A DNA stretch of 64,000 nucleotides, from contig QXCW01000002.1 of NCBI GenBank assembly GCA_003550275.1, forward strand, positions 1,302,001-1,366,000, written 5' to 3'. This stretch comes from Flavobacteriaceae bacterium MAR_2010_72. GTDB lineage: Bacteria; Bacteroidota; Bacteroidia; Flavobacteriales; Flavobacteriaceae. The notes beneath the pieces are model-generated. The model saw only the letters and a list, made by a program, of their open reading frames with translations. It was not told the DNA's origin and did not search any database. Each line of letters starts with the position of its first letter. Within the stretch, counting starts at the first letter, position 1. Of this stretch, positions 44,645 to 54,241 are shown one piece after another. The position numbers and the translations under genes are program-made.

Positions 44645-47377
44645 ATGACTACTCACGAAGTTATAGATAAAATATTTAAAGACCCAACTGTAAAATATGA
44701 CCTTTCAGAGTTTGAAGGTTTGGGCATTCCTATTGATAAGATGATTAAAATCTACTCTAAAGAAGGGACTGGAAAACAAACAGGTAAAACCTTATACTAT
44801 TTAAAACCATTGGCTCCTACTTATACTGATAAAGAAGAATATCAGGTATATGTTGAAGGGGGAAAATCTGCTCCAGAGGAAATTGTACGCCAACTATGGT
44901 TGTATAAATTGATACATTATTATGGGTATAGCACAGATCAAATTGTATGCGAGATTCCAGTAAGATATGGTACGGAAGTTAATCCTAAAGGAGCAGATAT
45001 AGCTGTATATTGGGACAATACAAAAGAAACGGTAAAAATCTTATTTGAGATAAAACAACCAAAAAGGAAAGACGGAATAGCTCAACTAAAATCTTATTTA
45101 GGAGCTAATGGCAATCCCATAGGCGTATGGTCTAATGGAACAGATAGACTGATATTATACAAACCAAAAAATAAAGATTTTGACACCCTGTCTGAAATTC
45201 CAAAAGTTAATGAAGATGAATCCGATGTTTTAGAGATTAAAAGAACATTAACACAATTAAAGACGTCTTTTAATTTTAAAAAAATCATTCAAGATCTTGA
45301 AGAACTAGTTTTGGCAAATAGTGGTATAGATGAGTTTAACGAAATTTTTAAGCTGATTTTTGCAAAAATATGGGATGAAAAGGAGGCCAATGATAATAAA
45401 AGGACTAGGCCAAATAAAGAAGTGGAATTTAGAAAATTTGAAGATCCAGAATTAACTTATGATACAATAAACTCATTGTTCCAACAAGCTTGTAAAGAAT
45501 GGGAAGGTGTATTTAAGGAAAATGAAATTATCGAATTAAAAAAAGACCACTTACAAGTTTGTATAGGTCCTATCGAGTCTGTTCGCTTGATGGGGTCTAA
45601 TTTGCGTATAATGGATGATGCCTTTGAATACTTATTGCCCACAGAAGCAAAGAAAAAGAAAGGTCAGTTTTTTACACCACGTCATGTAATCGAAATGTGT
45701 GTAAGAATGCTAAACCCTCAAGAGTATGAGTATGTAATGGACCCAAGTTGTGGTTCTGCTGGATTCTTGTTGCATGCTATGCAATGGGCATTTCCAGCTG
45801 AAACTAATGAAGAGTTAGAATCTAGAAAACATAAGTATGCCAGTAAATATTTATGGGGTATTGATATGGAAGCTAGGGCAGCTAAAACATCTCGTGCATT
45901 AATGTTGATTGCCGGTGATGGACATACCAATATTTTTGGCCCAGATGTAAGCAGTCTAGACCCTCGAGACTGGTATACGAATAAATCGGGCCATTATTTG
46001 ATGACAGAATTAAGTAAGACATCTCTACTAAAAAAAAACATCCCTAGTACTGAAACTTTTAAAGACAGCGATAAAGCATGGGAGTATTTTGGTGAAATGA
46101 ACTTTGATGTTATTCTTGCTAATCCACCTTTTGCCGGGGAGATGAAAGATAAGAAAATGCTAATTAATTACGAGTTAGCGAAACCAGCATTAAAAAGAGC
46201 CAAAGATAAAACACCAAAGGAAGAACGAGATGTTTTATTTATAGAGCGAATTGTAAAAATGTTACGCCCTGGTGGTCGAGCAGCCATTGTGTTGCCACAA
46301 GGTAAGTTTAATAATTCTTCTTTGGCATTTATTAGAGAATGGATATTACGTAAAGCACGTTTATTAGGAGTTGTTGGTTTACATGGCAATTCATTTAAAC
46401 CGCATACAGGAACAAAAACATCTGTACTCTTCATTCAAAAATATACAGATAAAGAGTTGGCAGATATTATAAAAGTTCAAAAAGAGGTAGAAAGCCAATG
46501 TCCTGATTATGCAAAACAAATACAAGATGTATTAACGGAGTTTAAAGATGCTACAGATGTTCCAGAAGAAAACATTGCAGAAGAAATTTTTGAATTACTA
46601 TTAGAAGAATATCCTGAACCTGAAATTGAAGAAGAAGAAGAAGAAACAGATGATGCAGAATCTGATGAAGAAGAGGATGAAAACAATGAACCACTAACTT
46701 TAGATGATAAATTAGAAATAATAGAAGATAAAATAAGTGATTTTAAAAATGGTTTGCTCAAGGCGAAAGGTAAATTAGAAGGTTTAGCAGATGAAGTAGA
46801 AGCTATGCAATTGACCCACAAGGCAGAAATAGAAATTACTTTAGATAATTGGGAAGGTACTAAAAAAGATTTCAATGTGCATATTAAACCTGTAAAAGAG
46901 CAGCACAAAGTAGCCGTTAAAGCCTTAAAAGACAGCCAAAAAGAAAAGGCAAAACAAATAAAGGCAGAAATTAAAAACTACGAGAAACAAATACCACTAG
47001 CCGAAGAAGAAAAACTTTTACTTACCAACAAAGGAAAACTCCAATTACTTTTAAATAATGACGATAGTATTGAAAAACTACGTAACCGCTACACAGATGC
47101 AGAAGTTGCCAAACAATTAGACTACCCAATTTTTATGGCAGTTAGTGAAAGAGGTGGCAAAAACAATAGCGGTGATTACGAATATTTGTTGGATGATGGG
47201 AACCTTGTAGAAGATGCTTTTGGCAACCCAGAGATAAACCAAGATTTAGTAAACCACAGTATTACGCGAGACGATTTATTAACCCCAGACTTTGATTTTG
47301 AAATGGCAGACTTAAACATAGCGGAAGCGTTTATTAAGTTTTCAAAAGAACAAGGTTTTGACTTTTGGAAAAATTAG
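44645..47377 (+). CDS. Restriction-modification fusion: HsdR-N-like nuclease plus N6-adenine methylase
   Basis: A 910-residue protein. Residues about 60-180 form a PD-(D/E)xK-like HsdR N-terminal domain (KGADIAVYWDN...ILFEIKQPKR, with D and E-x-K). Residues about 200-640 are a type I HsdM-type methylase: the helical GQFFTPRHVIEMCVRML, motif I DPSCGSAGFL, motif IV ANPPF and ALVLPQG-like IVLPQGKFNN. A Glu/Asp-rich hinge (about 655-685) and a coiled-coil arm with a C-terminal region follow. There is no helicase translocase in the polypeptide. It would methylate adenine with the HsdS encoded next, overlapping its 3' end by 13 bases. Confidence 0.85.
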   Translation: MTTHEVIDKIFKDPTVKYDLSEFEGLGIPIDKMIKIYSKEGTGKQTGKTLYYLKPLAPTYTDKEEYQVYVEGGKSAPEEIVRQLWLYKLIHYYGYSTDQIVCEIPVRYGTEVNPKGADIAVYWDNTKETVKILFEIKQPKRKDGIAQLKSYLGANGNPIGVWSNGTDRLILYKPKNKDFDTLSEIPKVNEDESDVLEIKRTLTQLKTSFNFKKIIQDLEELVLANSGIDEFNEIFKLIFAKIWDEKEANDNKRTRPNKEVEFRKFEDPELTYDTINSLFQQACKEWEGVFKENEIIELKKDHLQVCIGPIESVRLMGSNLRIMDDAFEYLLPTEAKKKKGQFFTPRHVIEMCVRMLNPQEYEYVMDPSCGSAGFLLHAMQWAFPAETNEELESRKHKYASKYLWGIDMEARAAKTSRALMLIAGDGHTNIFGPDVSSLDPRDWYTNKSGHYLMTELSKTSLLKKNIPSTETFKDSDKAWEYFGEMNFDVILANPPFAGEMKDKKMLINYELAKPALKRAKDKTPKEERDVLFIERIVKMLRPGGRAAIVLPQGKFNNSSLAFIREWILRKARLLGVVGLHGNSFKPHTGTKTSVLFIQKYTDKELADIIKVQKEVESQCPDYAKQIQDVLTEFKDATDVPEENIAEEIFELLLEEYPEPEIEEEEEETDDAESDEEEDENNEPLTLDDKLEIIEDKISDFKNGLLKAKGKLEGLADEVEAMQLTHKAEIEITLDNWEGTKKDFNVHIKPVKEQHKVAVKALKDSQKEKAKQIKAEIKNYEKQIPLAEEEKLLLTNKGKLQLLLNNDDSIEKLRNRYTDAEVAKQLDYPIFMAVSERGGKNNSGDYEYLLDDGNLVEDAFGNPEINQDLVNHSITRDDLLTPDFDFEMADLNIAEAFIKFSKEQGFDFWKN

Positions 47378-48744
47378 GAATTATGGGGACTTGGAATACA
47401 ACAAATTTATCAGAAATAGAATTTCAAAGAATTGAAGCTGAATTCTATCAGAAAAAATTTATTAATGCAAAAATTATTGCAGGTGATAAAAGCTTTAAAA
47501 CGTATGGTATACAAGTAATTCATCCAGCAGAAGTTAAAAGGATATATTCTAAAACTGGTGAATTACAAATTGTTTTAGCCCAAAATGTTAGAGATAATGT
47601 TATGGATTGGACAGGTTCAAGGTTTATGGATAAATCAATGCTACATCTTATAGCTCGAAATAAATTAGAGGAAGGAGATGTTTTAGTAACTAGAAGTGGT
47701 GCTAATTATGGTCAAACGAGTGTTATCACTATTGAACCAAAGCAAGGTGATTTATTTGCTTGTGCTGATGTTTTAATATTGAAATCAGGTAATATTGGTG
47801 GACCACTACTTTCTACATTTTTAAATACAACTGTTGGTAAATTGCTTATGGTTAGAGGTGTATATGGTGCAGGTCAACCACACGTTGCACCTAGTTATAT
47901 TTCACATATTCCCTTTCCAGAATTTTTACTTTCTGCTAAAGATGAAATTAACAACATTATTTATAAGAGTCGTAGACTTCAGCAAGAATCCCAAGCCCTC
48001 TACCAACAAGCCACAACCCTTTTAGAAAAAGAATTAGGTTTAGATAAAATCACCTTTGATAATCCAAAAAGCTATACCACAAGTTTTAGTGAGGTGGTAA
48101 TTGGTGCCCGTGTGGATGCAGATTACTTTCAACCAATTTATAGCCAGCTTTTAAGTAAGCTATCAAAGTTTGAATTAAGAACGATAAATTATCTGTCAGA
48201 TAAACTTGAAACTGGAGTTTACTCGTCTTCATATTCAAATCAAGGTGTTGATTATATCAGAGGCACAAACATTTCAACGAATGGAACTATAATACGTGAA
48301 GATTTACTAAAAACAAACGTGGTCGTACCTAACATTCATAATACAGCAATAATGGATGATATTTTAGTGACTAGAGTTGGTTCTATTGGTGTTTGTGGAA
48401 TAGTACTAAGTGAAAATCAAAGTATTTATAGTGATAATCTAATTAGAATACGAATTAGAGAAACAAACAAAAGTCTAATATCAGCTAAGTATATATTATT
48501 GTTTCTTCAAAGTAGATATGGTCAAATGCTAATGACTAAATTTAGTGGAGGCTCAGTTCAGCAAAGATTAAACCAATCTATGCTAAGTAAAATACCAATA
48601 CCAGTAATTTCTCATTCAAAACAAATTGAAATTGAAGAATTATATGTAGAGTCTATAAAAACAAGTGCAAAATCAAAACAACTGTTAAACCAAGCCAAAA
48701 ACCGAGTAGAAGAATTGATAGAAGAAGCTGCAAAAAACAATTAA
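47365..48744 (+). CDS. hsdS: Type I restriction-modification specificity subunit (HsdS)
   Basis: A 459-residue protein with two target-recognition domains, about 1-205 and 225-445. Each ends in a long helix (NNIIYKSRRLQQESQALYQQ and IEELYVESIKTSAKSKQLLNQ), the usual HsdS build. Phrases such as GDVLVTRSGANYGQTSVIT and DILVTRVGSIGVCGIVLS are typical. It directs the upstream methylase to a bipartite DNA site. It overlaps that gene and is followed 2 bases later by the RAMA-domain protein. Confidence 0.85.
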   Translation: MEKLGIMGTWNTTNLSEIEFQRIEAEFYQKKFINAKIIAGDKSFKTYGIQVIHPAEVKRIYSKTGELQIVLAQNVRDNVMDWTGSRFMDKSMLHLIARNKLEEGDVLVTRSGANYGQTSVITIEPKQGDLFACADVLILKSGNIGGPLLSTFLNTTVGKLLMVRGVYGAGQPHVAPSYISHIPFPEFLLSAKDEINNIIYKSRRLQQESQALYQQATTLLEKELGLDKITFDNPKSYTTSFSEVVIGARVDADYFQPIYSQLLSKLSKFELRTINYLSDKLETGVYSSSYSNQGVDYIRGTNISTNGTIIREDLLKTNVVVPNIHNTAIMDDILVTRVGSIGVCGIVLSENQSIYSDNLIRIRIRETNKSLISAKYILLFLQSRYGQMLMTKFSGGSVQQRLNQSMLSKIPIPVISHSKQIEIEELYVESIKTSAKSKQLLNQAKNRVEELIEEAAKNN

Positions 48745-48746
48745 TT

Positions 48747-49373
48747 ATGGAAGGCATTAGGGCTAAAATTGAACAAGTAAAATTATTGATAGAGGAAATA
48801 AGGAGTCAATTAAACCCTTTATTAAATAATACCAATAAAATGGATAAACAAGTTCAACTAGATGCCGTGGTTAAAATGGCTGATAAATTTGATAAAATAA
48901 GCACTGAAGTACCAACAGAAATTAGGACTTTAAAATTTAAACTCATTAAAGAAATTGACCAATTCAAAGAAGCAGAAACACTATATCAAGAGTTACAAAA
49001 CACATTAAGCCCTTTCTTAAATTCTAAAGAAAAAATAGAAAAGAGACAAAAAATCAAACCTTCAAGTAATAATGGTACAAGAAAGCAATTTGGTGTTAAA
49101 GTAAAGGATTTATTAAAAGCAAATTTAATTCAACCAAACACCACAATCGTAAAAGAGGTTAATGGTCAAGAATACGAAGCACTTATAACGCCTAATGGTA
49201 AAATTAAATTGATTCATAACAGCACCACCACAACCCATAATAGTTTAAGCTTGGCAGCTAAAGAAATTATGGAGCGTCCAATTAATGGTTGGACCTGGTG
49301 GGAAATACAAGAGGGTCTTACAAGAAGAAATTTAGATTATTACAGACAAAAATTGATAAGCAATGGAAAATAA
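48747..49373 (+). CDS. Coiled-coil protein with C-terminal RAMA-like domain
   Basis: A 208-residue protein. The first 100 residues are a charged coiled coil. Residues about 112-185 (LLKANLIQPNTTIV...NGQEYEALITPNGKIKLIHN...NSLSLAAKEIMERPINGWTWWEI) match the RAMA pattern (restriction enzyme adenine methylase associated), a predicted reader of modified or specific DNA. It is placed between HsdS and the DndD-like gene and overlaps the next small gene by 11 bases. It may connect site recognition to the effector ATPases. Confidence 0.7.
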   Translation: MEGIRAKIEQVKLLIEEIRSQLNPLLNNTNKMDKQVQLDAVVKMADKFDKISTEVPTEIRTLKFKLIKEIDQFKEAETLYQELQNTLSPFLNSKEKIEKRQKIKPSSNNGTRKQFGVKVKDLLKANLIQPNTTIVKEVNGQEYEALITPNGKIKLIHNSTTTTHNSLSLAAKEIMERPINGWTWWEIQEGLTRRNLDYYRQKLISNGK

Positions 49374-49557
49374 AATCAAAGCTGATAATGAGTTGTTAAA
49401 AGATTTATGCATTCAATATGACCTGTCGCTTGAAAAAATGCTAAATCTATTGGAAACAGTTAAAGAATACCAATTTAAGGATAGAAGAACTGGTGTTTAT
49501 GAAGCATTAAAGGAAATTATTAAATCTGATTTAAAAATTACTACCAATGAAGTTTAA
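49363..49557 (+). CDS. DNA-modification-system-associated small protein
   Basis: A 64-residue helical protein (LLKDLCIQYDLSLEKMLNLLETVKEYQFKDRRTGVYEALKEIIKSD). Small proteins of this type are found just before dndD-like genes in similar operons. It overlaps both neighbours (11 bases upstream, 11 bases downstream), so translation is coupled. It is probably a structural subunit; no motif gives an activity. Confidence 0.65.
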   Translation: MENKIKADNELLKDLCIQYDLSLEKMLNLLETVKEYQFKDRRTGVYEALKEIIKSDLKITTNEV

Positions 49558-51535
49558 TAAAGTAACTATTGAAAATTACAAATCTTTTCAATATCCAACA
49601 GTTATAAATTTTCCTCAAAGTAGTGAAGGAAAAAGTATTTTCCTGATGGGTGGTATGAATGGGGCAGGAAAAACTTCTATAATGGAAGCTATAAATATTT
49701 GTCTATATGGTTCTAAAACTGATTTTTTGTACAAATACATTAACAGAAAAGAATTAGCTAAAGGAAATGCTTTTGTAGCCTTTGAGTTAGAGTTAGAAAC
49801 AGATGAATCAGAAACCATTTTGATTAATAGGTCCTGGTCCGCAGGAGCTACTGATAATCCAAAACATAAAGACTTAACAGAAAAATTGGTAGTTATAAAG
49901 GATGGCAAGCGAGTAAGTGTTCAAAATAAAGAGATGTGGCAGGATTATATTAATGCCACAATTCCTCAAGGAATTACCCAATTCTTCTTTTTTGATGGAG
50001 AAAAAATACAAGAAATTGCCGCAGATGACCATTCTGAAGTTCGTTTAAAATCATCTTTAGAAGCCGCTTTAGGTATTCAATATATCTCTCGATTAGCAAA
50101 TGACGTATTATACTTAAAACAAGAAGAGCGTAAAAGTTTTGTAGAGATTTCCGATGAAGATATAAATTTCAAAGAAAGTGAGCTTAAAAAAGAACAAAAA
50201 AAGTTAGAACGTAAAATTGATGAAAGAGATGATTTAAAGAAGGAGTTAGACAATTTTACAACTAATAAAGAAGATGCTCAAAAACAATTTAAAGCTATAT
50301 TCAATTTAGACCCTGAATCATCGGAGGTCATCAAGCAAAAAGAAAAAAAACGCATACAGTTATCCAATAAAAGCAATCAGTTGGATAATCAAATAAAAAC
50401 CCTTACAGAACAATATTTACCATGGGCATTAGCTGGTAAACTTTTTGACGATGTAAAACAGCAAATACAATTTGAAAATCAGAGTAAAAATGAAGACGTT
50501 ATTTCTGAAAATGCAGTTGCATTAGCCCAAAAAATAGTAGATAATTTTGATAGGCCTGAACCCATTACAGAACATCCTCTTACGGCTTCACAAAGAGAAA
50601 AACTACACCAAAGAGTTCTAGGGCTTTTGCTAGAAAATAAGTCGACTAATGAAGTGGTTAAAATCTTAAATCTATCTGATAGAGATACGGCTAAAATTCT
50701 TAATAAAATTGAGGAAATCGAACAAAGCGAGATATTGCAATTGGAAGATTTAATTAAAGAAAAAGCGGAACTTGATTTTGAAATCCGTTCCATTCAATCC
50801 AGTTTAGAAACATCAGGCACGACTGATAGCGAAAAAGAATTATTTGAAGAATTACAAAGCACTATTGAGGGCTGCAATACTCAAATAGGAAGGTTGTCAG
50901 TTCGTTTAAGTAATTGTAACGAAGAGATAGTGCAAATTGAGAATAAAATAAAAGAAATCGAATTAGAGATTAGTAAACTATACGAGAAACACCATTTCTC
51001 CAAAGAAAAAACAGATTTCATAAAAGAGTGTGATGCTATTGCGAATTTGATGAATACGTATATGGTAAAGCTTCGTAAGAACAAGGTCCATCTATTGCAA
51101 GCAAAAACCTTCGAGATGTACAAAATGCTATCCAGCAAATCGGGTTTAATAAAAGATTTAGAAATTGATGACAAGACCTACGAGATTACTATAAGAGATA
51201 AAAGTGGGCATGAGATGAAAAAATCAGGTTTATCGGCAGGAGAAAAAGAAGTATTTGCATTGTCTTTACTTTGGGGATTGGCACAAACTTCTCAACTCAA
51301 TTTACCTATTATTATCGATACACCATTGTCAAGATTAGATAGTGTTCATAGAGACAATATAGTAAACTACTATTTTCCAAATGCAGCCAATCAGGTTATT
51401 ATTTTATCTACAGACACAGAAGTAGATAATAATTATTTTAAAAATTTAGAACCACATTTGACAGGTGCTGCACGTTTGGAATTTAGTCAAAATAATGAAT
51501 TAACCACCGTAAAAGAAGGCTACTTCTGGGATTAA
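49547..51535 (+). CDS. DndD-like SMC/RecN-type ATPase
   Basis: A 662-residue ABC-type coiled-coil ATPase. Walker A is GGMNGAGKTS (G35-T43), followed by the DndD-specific QFFFFDGEKIQEIA. Two long coiled coils flank a central hinge (about 190-500). The signature is LSAGEKEVFALSLLWGL, Walker B is LPIIIDTPLSRLD, and the D-loop is in LDSVHRDNI. In Dnd systems this protein helps phosphorothioate DNA; here no dndA, dndB or dndC is near, so it more likely drives recognition or degradation of unmodified DNA. Confidence 0.85.
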   Translation: MKFNKVTIENYKSFQYPTVINFPQSSEGKSIFLMGGMNGAGKTSIMEAINICLYGSKTDFLYKYINRKELAKGNAFVAFELELETDESETILINRSWSAGATDNPKHKDLTEKLVVIKDGKRVSVQNKEMWQDYINATIPQGITQFFFFDGEKIQEIAADDHSEVRLKSSLEAALGIQYISRLANDVLYLKQEERKSFVEISDEDINFKESELKKEQKKLERKIDERDDLKKELDNFTTNKEDAQKQFKAIFNLDPESSEVIKQKEKKRIQLSNKSNQLDNQIKTLTEQYLPWALAGKLFDDVKQQIQFENQSKNEDVISENAVALAQKIVDNFDRPEPITEHPLTASQREKLHQRVLGLLLENKSTNEVVKILNLSDRDTAKILNKIEEIEQSEILQLEDLIKEKAELDFEIRSIQSSLETSGTTDSEKELFEELQSTIEGCNTQIGRLSVRLSNCNEEIVQIENKIKEIELEISKLYEKHHFSKEKTDFIKECDAIANLMNTYMVKLRKNKVHLLQAKTFEMYKMLSSKSGLIKDLEIDDKTYEITIRDKSGHEMKKSGLSAGEKEVFALSLLWGLAQTSQLNLPIIIDTPLSRLDSVHRDNIVNYYFPNAANQVIILSTDTEVDNNYFKNLEPHLTGAARLEFSQNNELTTVKEGYFWD

Positions 51536-51546
51536 AGAATAAGAAC

Positions 51547-53073
51547 ATGGCTGATAGATTATATACATCATTAAAAACAGACGAAATCATAAGTGGCTTC
51601 AGAGCTAATACTAAATTGGACAAGGCTATTTTGGCACGCATTGCATTCTCTTATTCATTAGTGCATTCAGGAAAAGATGTGATTAAAAGTTCAAACTTTT
51701 CAGGTGGTGAAATGAAAAAGACGTCTTTTATGAGTAATGATGAATTACTTGTAAAAACCTTAATTAATCAAGTTTATCAAATTGAAGATTTAGACGATAA
51801 TGATTTCTATAGCAACAAGTCTATTGTAAAAGACCATGTAGATAATGGAGCTAAATTATTATGGGATTTATATCGTAAAAATGGTGAAGACATTAACAAA
51901 TGGTATTCTGAAATTGTAGCTACAATACAATTATCTGGTGCTAGAAAACTAAAAACTAAAGACCTTGATATTTTTATTGGAAGGGATATTCTGCATAACA
52001 ATGATTTGATAATGGCATTAAATGATACTGCGATTCATGCAAATTCTCATTTAGCTATTATGGGAAAGCCTGGAGTGGGTAAAACTCAATTTTTATTAAA
52101 GATTTTAGCTGATATTAGGGTGCAATCCGATTATCAAACCAATTTTATTTTCTTTGATTATAAAGGAGATGTGGTTGATAATGATACTTTCATAGATGTT
52201 TCAAAAGCTAGAACATACAAGTTGTTGCAAAACAATGAATATCTACCTATAAGTCCTTTTATTCTGCCAGAATACAACGAACAGGATATTCAACTTTCCG
52301 CAAGGGAAAAGGCTGAAAGTTTTGCATCAATTAATTCGAAGCTGGGTGTAGTTCAAAAAGGAGCGCTAACTGAAGCTATTATTGGAGGTTATGCAGCAAG
52401 AGCAAATTCAGACAAACCTTTTCCAGATTTTAATGACGTATTAGAAATCGCTTTAGCAGCATATGAAGAAGAAAATAAAAGAGATGATACATTAATTGAA
52501 GTATTGAGAGATTTAGCAAATTTTAACTTATTCTGGGCTCACGGTTCTAGTTTGCCACCAATGGAGAAAATTAGTAATCGTTCTATGATTATTGATGTTC
52601 ATAAAATGCCTGTTTTAAAAGAACTTATAGGTTATTTGGTTATCGAAAGATTGTATAAGGAAATGGCCTCAATGTCAGATAGTCCGATCAAAGATGGTAG
52701 AAGAACAATAAGGACCATATTAGTGATCGATGAAGCTCACAACTATCTAGGTCAAAAAAATATATTTTTAGAAAAAATTATTCGGGAAGGCCGTTCCAAA
52801 GGTATTGTAGTTTTCTTTGCTTCACAATCCCCATCAGACTATCAGCAAAAGTTTTTCAACTTCCAGGAACTTTTAGAGTTTTCATACATTTTCCAAAGTG
52901 AAGGAACATCATCAAAAGCTATACAAGATATTTTGGGTTGTAGCAATAAAACGGCAAAAGACTTGCAGTCAGAAATTGCAAAACTAGAACCTTTTCAAGT
53001 TATAAGCAGAAGCAATATTAAAACAGACGAATTTATGAAATTCACTGCCGAGCCGTTTTATAAAAATTATTAA
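51547..53073 (+). CDS. DndE-like domain fused to HerA/FtsK-type ATPase
   Basis: A 508-residue protein. The first 100 residues (TSLKTDEIISGFRANTKLDKAILARIAFSYSL) follow the DndE pattern, whose usual role is nicked-DNA binding. Residues about 150-500 form a HerA/VirB4-like motor: Walker A GKPGVGKTQF, Walker B TILVIDEAHNYLG, and the sensor region GIVVFFASQSPSDY with arginine-finger-like IIREGRSKG. Such motors pump DNA for processing by a nuclease. It follows the DndD-like gene by 11 bases and ends the operon. Confidence 0.8.
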   Translation: MADRLYTSLKTDEIISGFRANTKLDKAILARIAFSYSLVHSGKDVIKSSNFSGGEMKKTSFMSNDELLVKTLINQVYQIEDLDDNDFYSNKSIVKDHVDNGAKLLWDLYRKNGEDINKWYSEIVATIQLSGARKLKTKDLDIFIGRDILHNNDLIMALNDTAIHANSHLAIMGKPGVGKTQFLLKILADIRVQSDYQTNFIFFDYKGDVVDNDTFIDVSKARTYKLLQNNEYLPISPFILPEYNEQDIQLSAREKAESFASINSKLGVVQKGALTEAIIGGYAARANSDKPFPDFNDVLEIALAAYEEENKRDDTLIEVLRDLANFNLFWAHGSSLPPMEKISNRSMIIDVHKMPVLKELIGYLVIERLYKEMASMSDSPIKDGRRTIRTILVIDEAHNYLGQKNIFLEKIIREGRSKGIVVFFASQSPSDYQQKFFNFQELLEFSYIFQSEGTSSKAIQDILGCSNKTAKDLQSEIAKLEPFQVISRSNIKTDEFMKFTAEPFYKNY

Positions 53074-53237
53074 TGAATTAGTTTCTCTCCAAAGTATTCC
53101 AATTACTAAAGAGAAAGTGCGTGAGTTTCAAAATGTTTTTAGAAGAATAGATTTGACTTCAACCAGATGAAACAAAAGAAGTCAATCGTATTAAGGCCAT
53201 GAATTGATAACCACAAAGAAGTAAAAAATAAATAATT
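53074..53237 (+). pseudogene. Possible decayed coding remnant
   Basis: The plus strand reads NELVSLQSIPITKEKVREFQNVFRRIDLT, then after a one-base shift QPDETKEVNRIKAMN and a stop. The protein-like composition across a frameshift, with no intact start, suggests the tail of a lost gene between the two defence operons. The parent family is not recognised. Confidence 0.3.
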
Positions 53238-53519
53238 ATGTACAGAACAATAGTTGAATATTTATATCATGGTTTTAGGCCTTATGTTGCACCAGCAAAG
53301 CTCATGGCATACGATGAGGATTTTAAAAAAAATGCTAAAAACAGTTTGGCTTCAGTAAAGGCTTTTTTTCCTAAATATGTAGATATTAGTTATTATCATA
53401 AATACCCGACAAGGCTTGAAGATGTTTATTTGTTCAATTATTTTGTAATTGATTTGGATGTTTATGGTTTAAAACAAACTGATACGTTTAAAGCTTTTAA
53501 AAGAGGTATGCGGTATTGA
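53238..53519 (+). CDS. Hypothetical small protein
   Basis: A 93-residue protein I do not recognise. It is rich in Tyr, Phe and Lys (YLYHGFRPYVAPAKLMAYD...FFPKYVDISYYHKYPTRLEDVYLFNYFVIDLDVYG) and seems to be a folded alpha-beta domain without membrane segments or signal. It lies 22 bases before the HEPN-like gene, so it may be its partner. Confidence 0.5.
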   Translation: MYRTIVEYLYHGFRPYVAPAKLMAYDEDFKKNAKNSLASVKAFFPKYVDISYYHKYPTRLEDVYLFNYFVIDLDVYGLKQTDTFKAFKRGMRY

Positions 53520-53541
53520 GGATTGTAAAATAGAAATAAAT

Positions 53542-54231
53542 ATGGGTAATGATTTTAAATTCAATATTGGAGGTGTTACAAATTGGTATGACCGTTTTGT
53601 AGCAGCAGATATTGAGTTAATTTCAGCTTACATTGAACAATGTGAAATAAGTAATACAATTGCAATACAGGAATATCACAAACTAAAAACAATAGAAACG
53701 GAAGAAGTGGAAGGTTATATTCCAACCTTTAAAATATCATTTAGAGATATTGATGGTAGTTTATTTAACCCACAAGACATTTATGAAAATGTGTTTCCAA
53801 TGTTAAATAGGCACTCAACTTTAGTTATCGTCATGAGTATGTTTGAAGAAAGATTAAAACAATTATGTGATTGGACTGACTCGCATTTTGCTATTAGGGT
53901 TTCGTTTAAAAAAAAAGGAAGCCTGATATTCAATATAAAAACTTACTTGATGGAAACAATTAAACTTGAATTTAGTGATGAATTGAAGGAAGGTTGGAAC
54001 GAACTTATAGTTTTGCAATCAATACGGAATAATATTGTACATAATTTTGGAAAATACGAAACAAAAAACCACTATATAGATGCTTTTATTAATAGCAATA
54101 AAAATATTGCTATAAACGAAAGTAATGAGTTTGTTTTCAATCATGAATTTTTAAAAGACTTGGTTCCCAACTTCAATAGACTTTGTATTGGATTGCAGAA
54201 TGCAATAAGAAATAAATCTAGTAATAGCTAA
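53542..54231 (+). CDS. HEPN-like helical protein
   Basis: A 229-residue mostly helical protein. IRNNIVHNFGKY gives R162 and H167 in the Rx4H spacing typical of HEPN ribonuclease domains, after a helix containing MSMFEERLKQLCDW, which also fits the MAE_28990/RiboL-PSP type HEPN layout. No signal or membrane segment. Many HEPN proteins cut RNA in toxin or abortive-infection roles; the activity here is inferred from one motif. It stands 10 bases before the VWA gene. Confidence 0.55.
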   Translation: MGNDFKFNIGGVTNWYDRFVAADIELISAYIEQCEISNTIAIQEYHKLKTIETEEVEGYIPTFKISFRDIDGSLFNPQDIYENVFPMLNRHSTLVIVMSMFEERLKQLCDWTDSHFAIRVSFKKKGSLIFNIKTYLMETIKLEFSDELKEGWNELIVLQSIRNNIVHNFGKYETKNHYIDAFINSNKNIAINESNEFVFNHEFLKDLVPNFNRLCIGLQNAIRNKSSNS

Positions 54232-54241
54232 ATTTCAATTT

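Noticed and set aside
46507-46908. Ser-rich 133-codon minus-strand ORF
   Set aside because: Antisense shadow of the acidic and coiled-coil part of the methylase fusion; the Ser runs are reverse reading of Glu/Asp codons.
49547-53073. Complete Dnd phosphorothioation system
   Set aside because: Only DndD- and DndE-like proteins are present; no cysteine desulfurase, DndB or DndC-like protein is encoded in the window.
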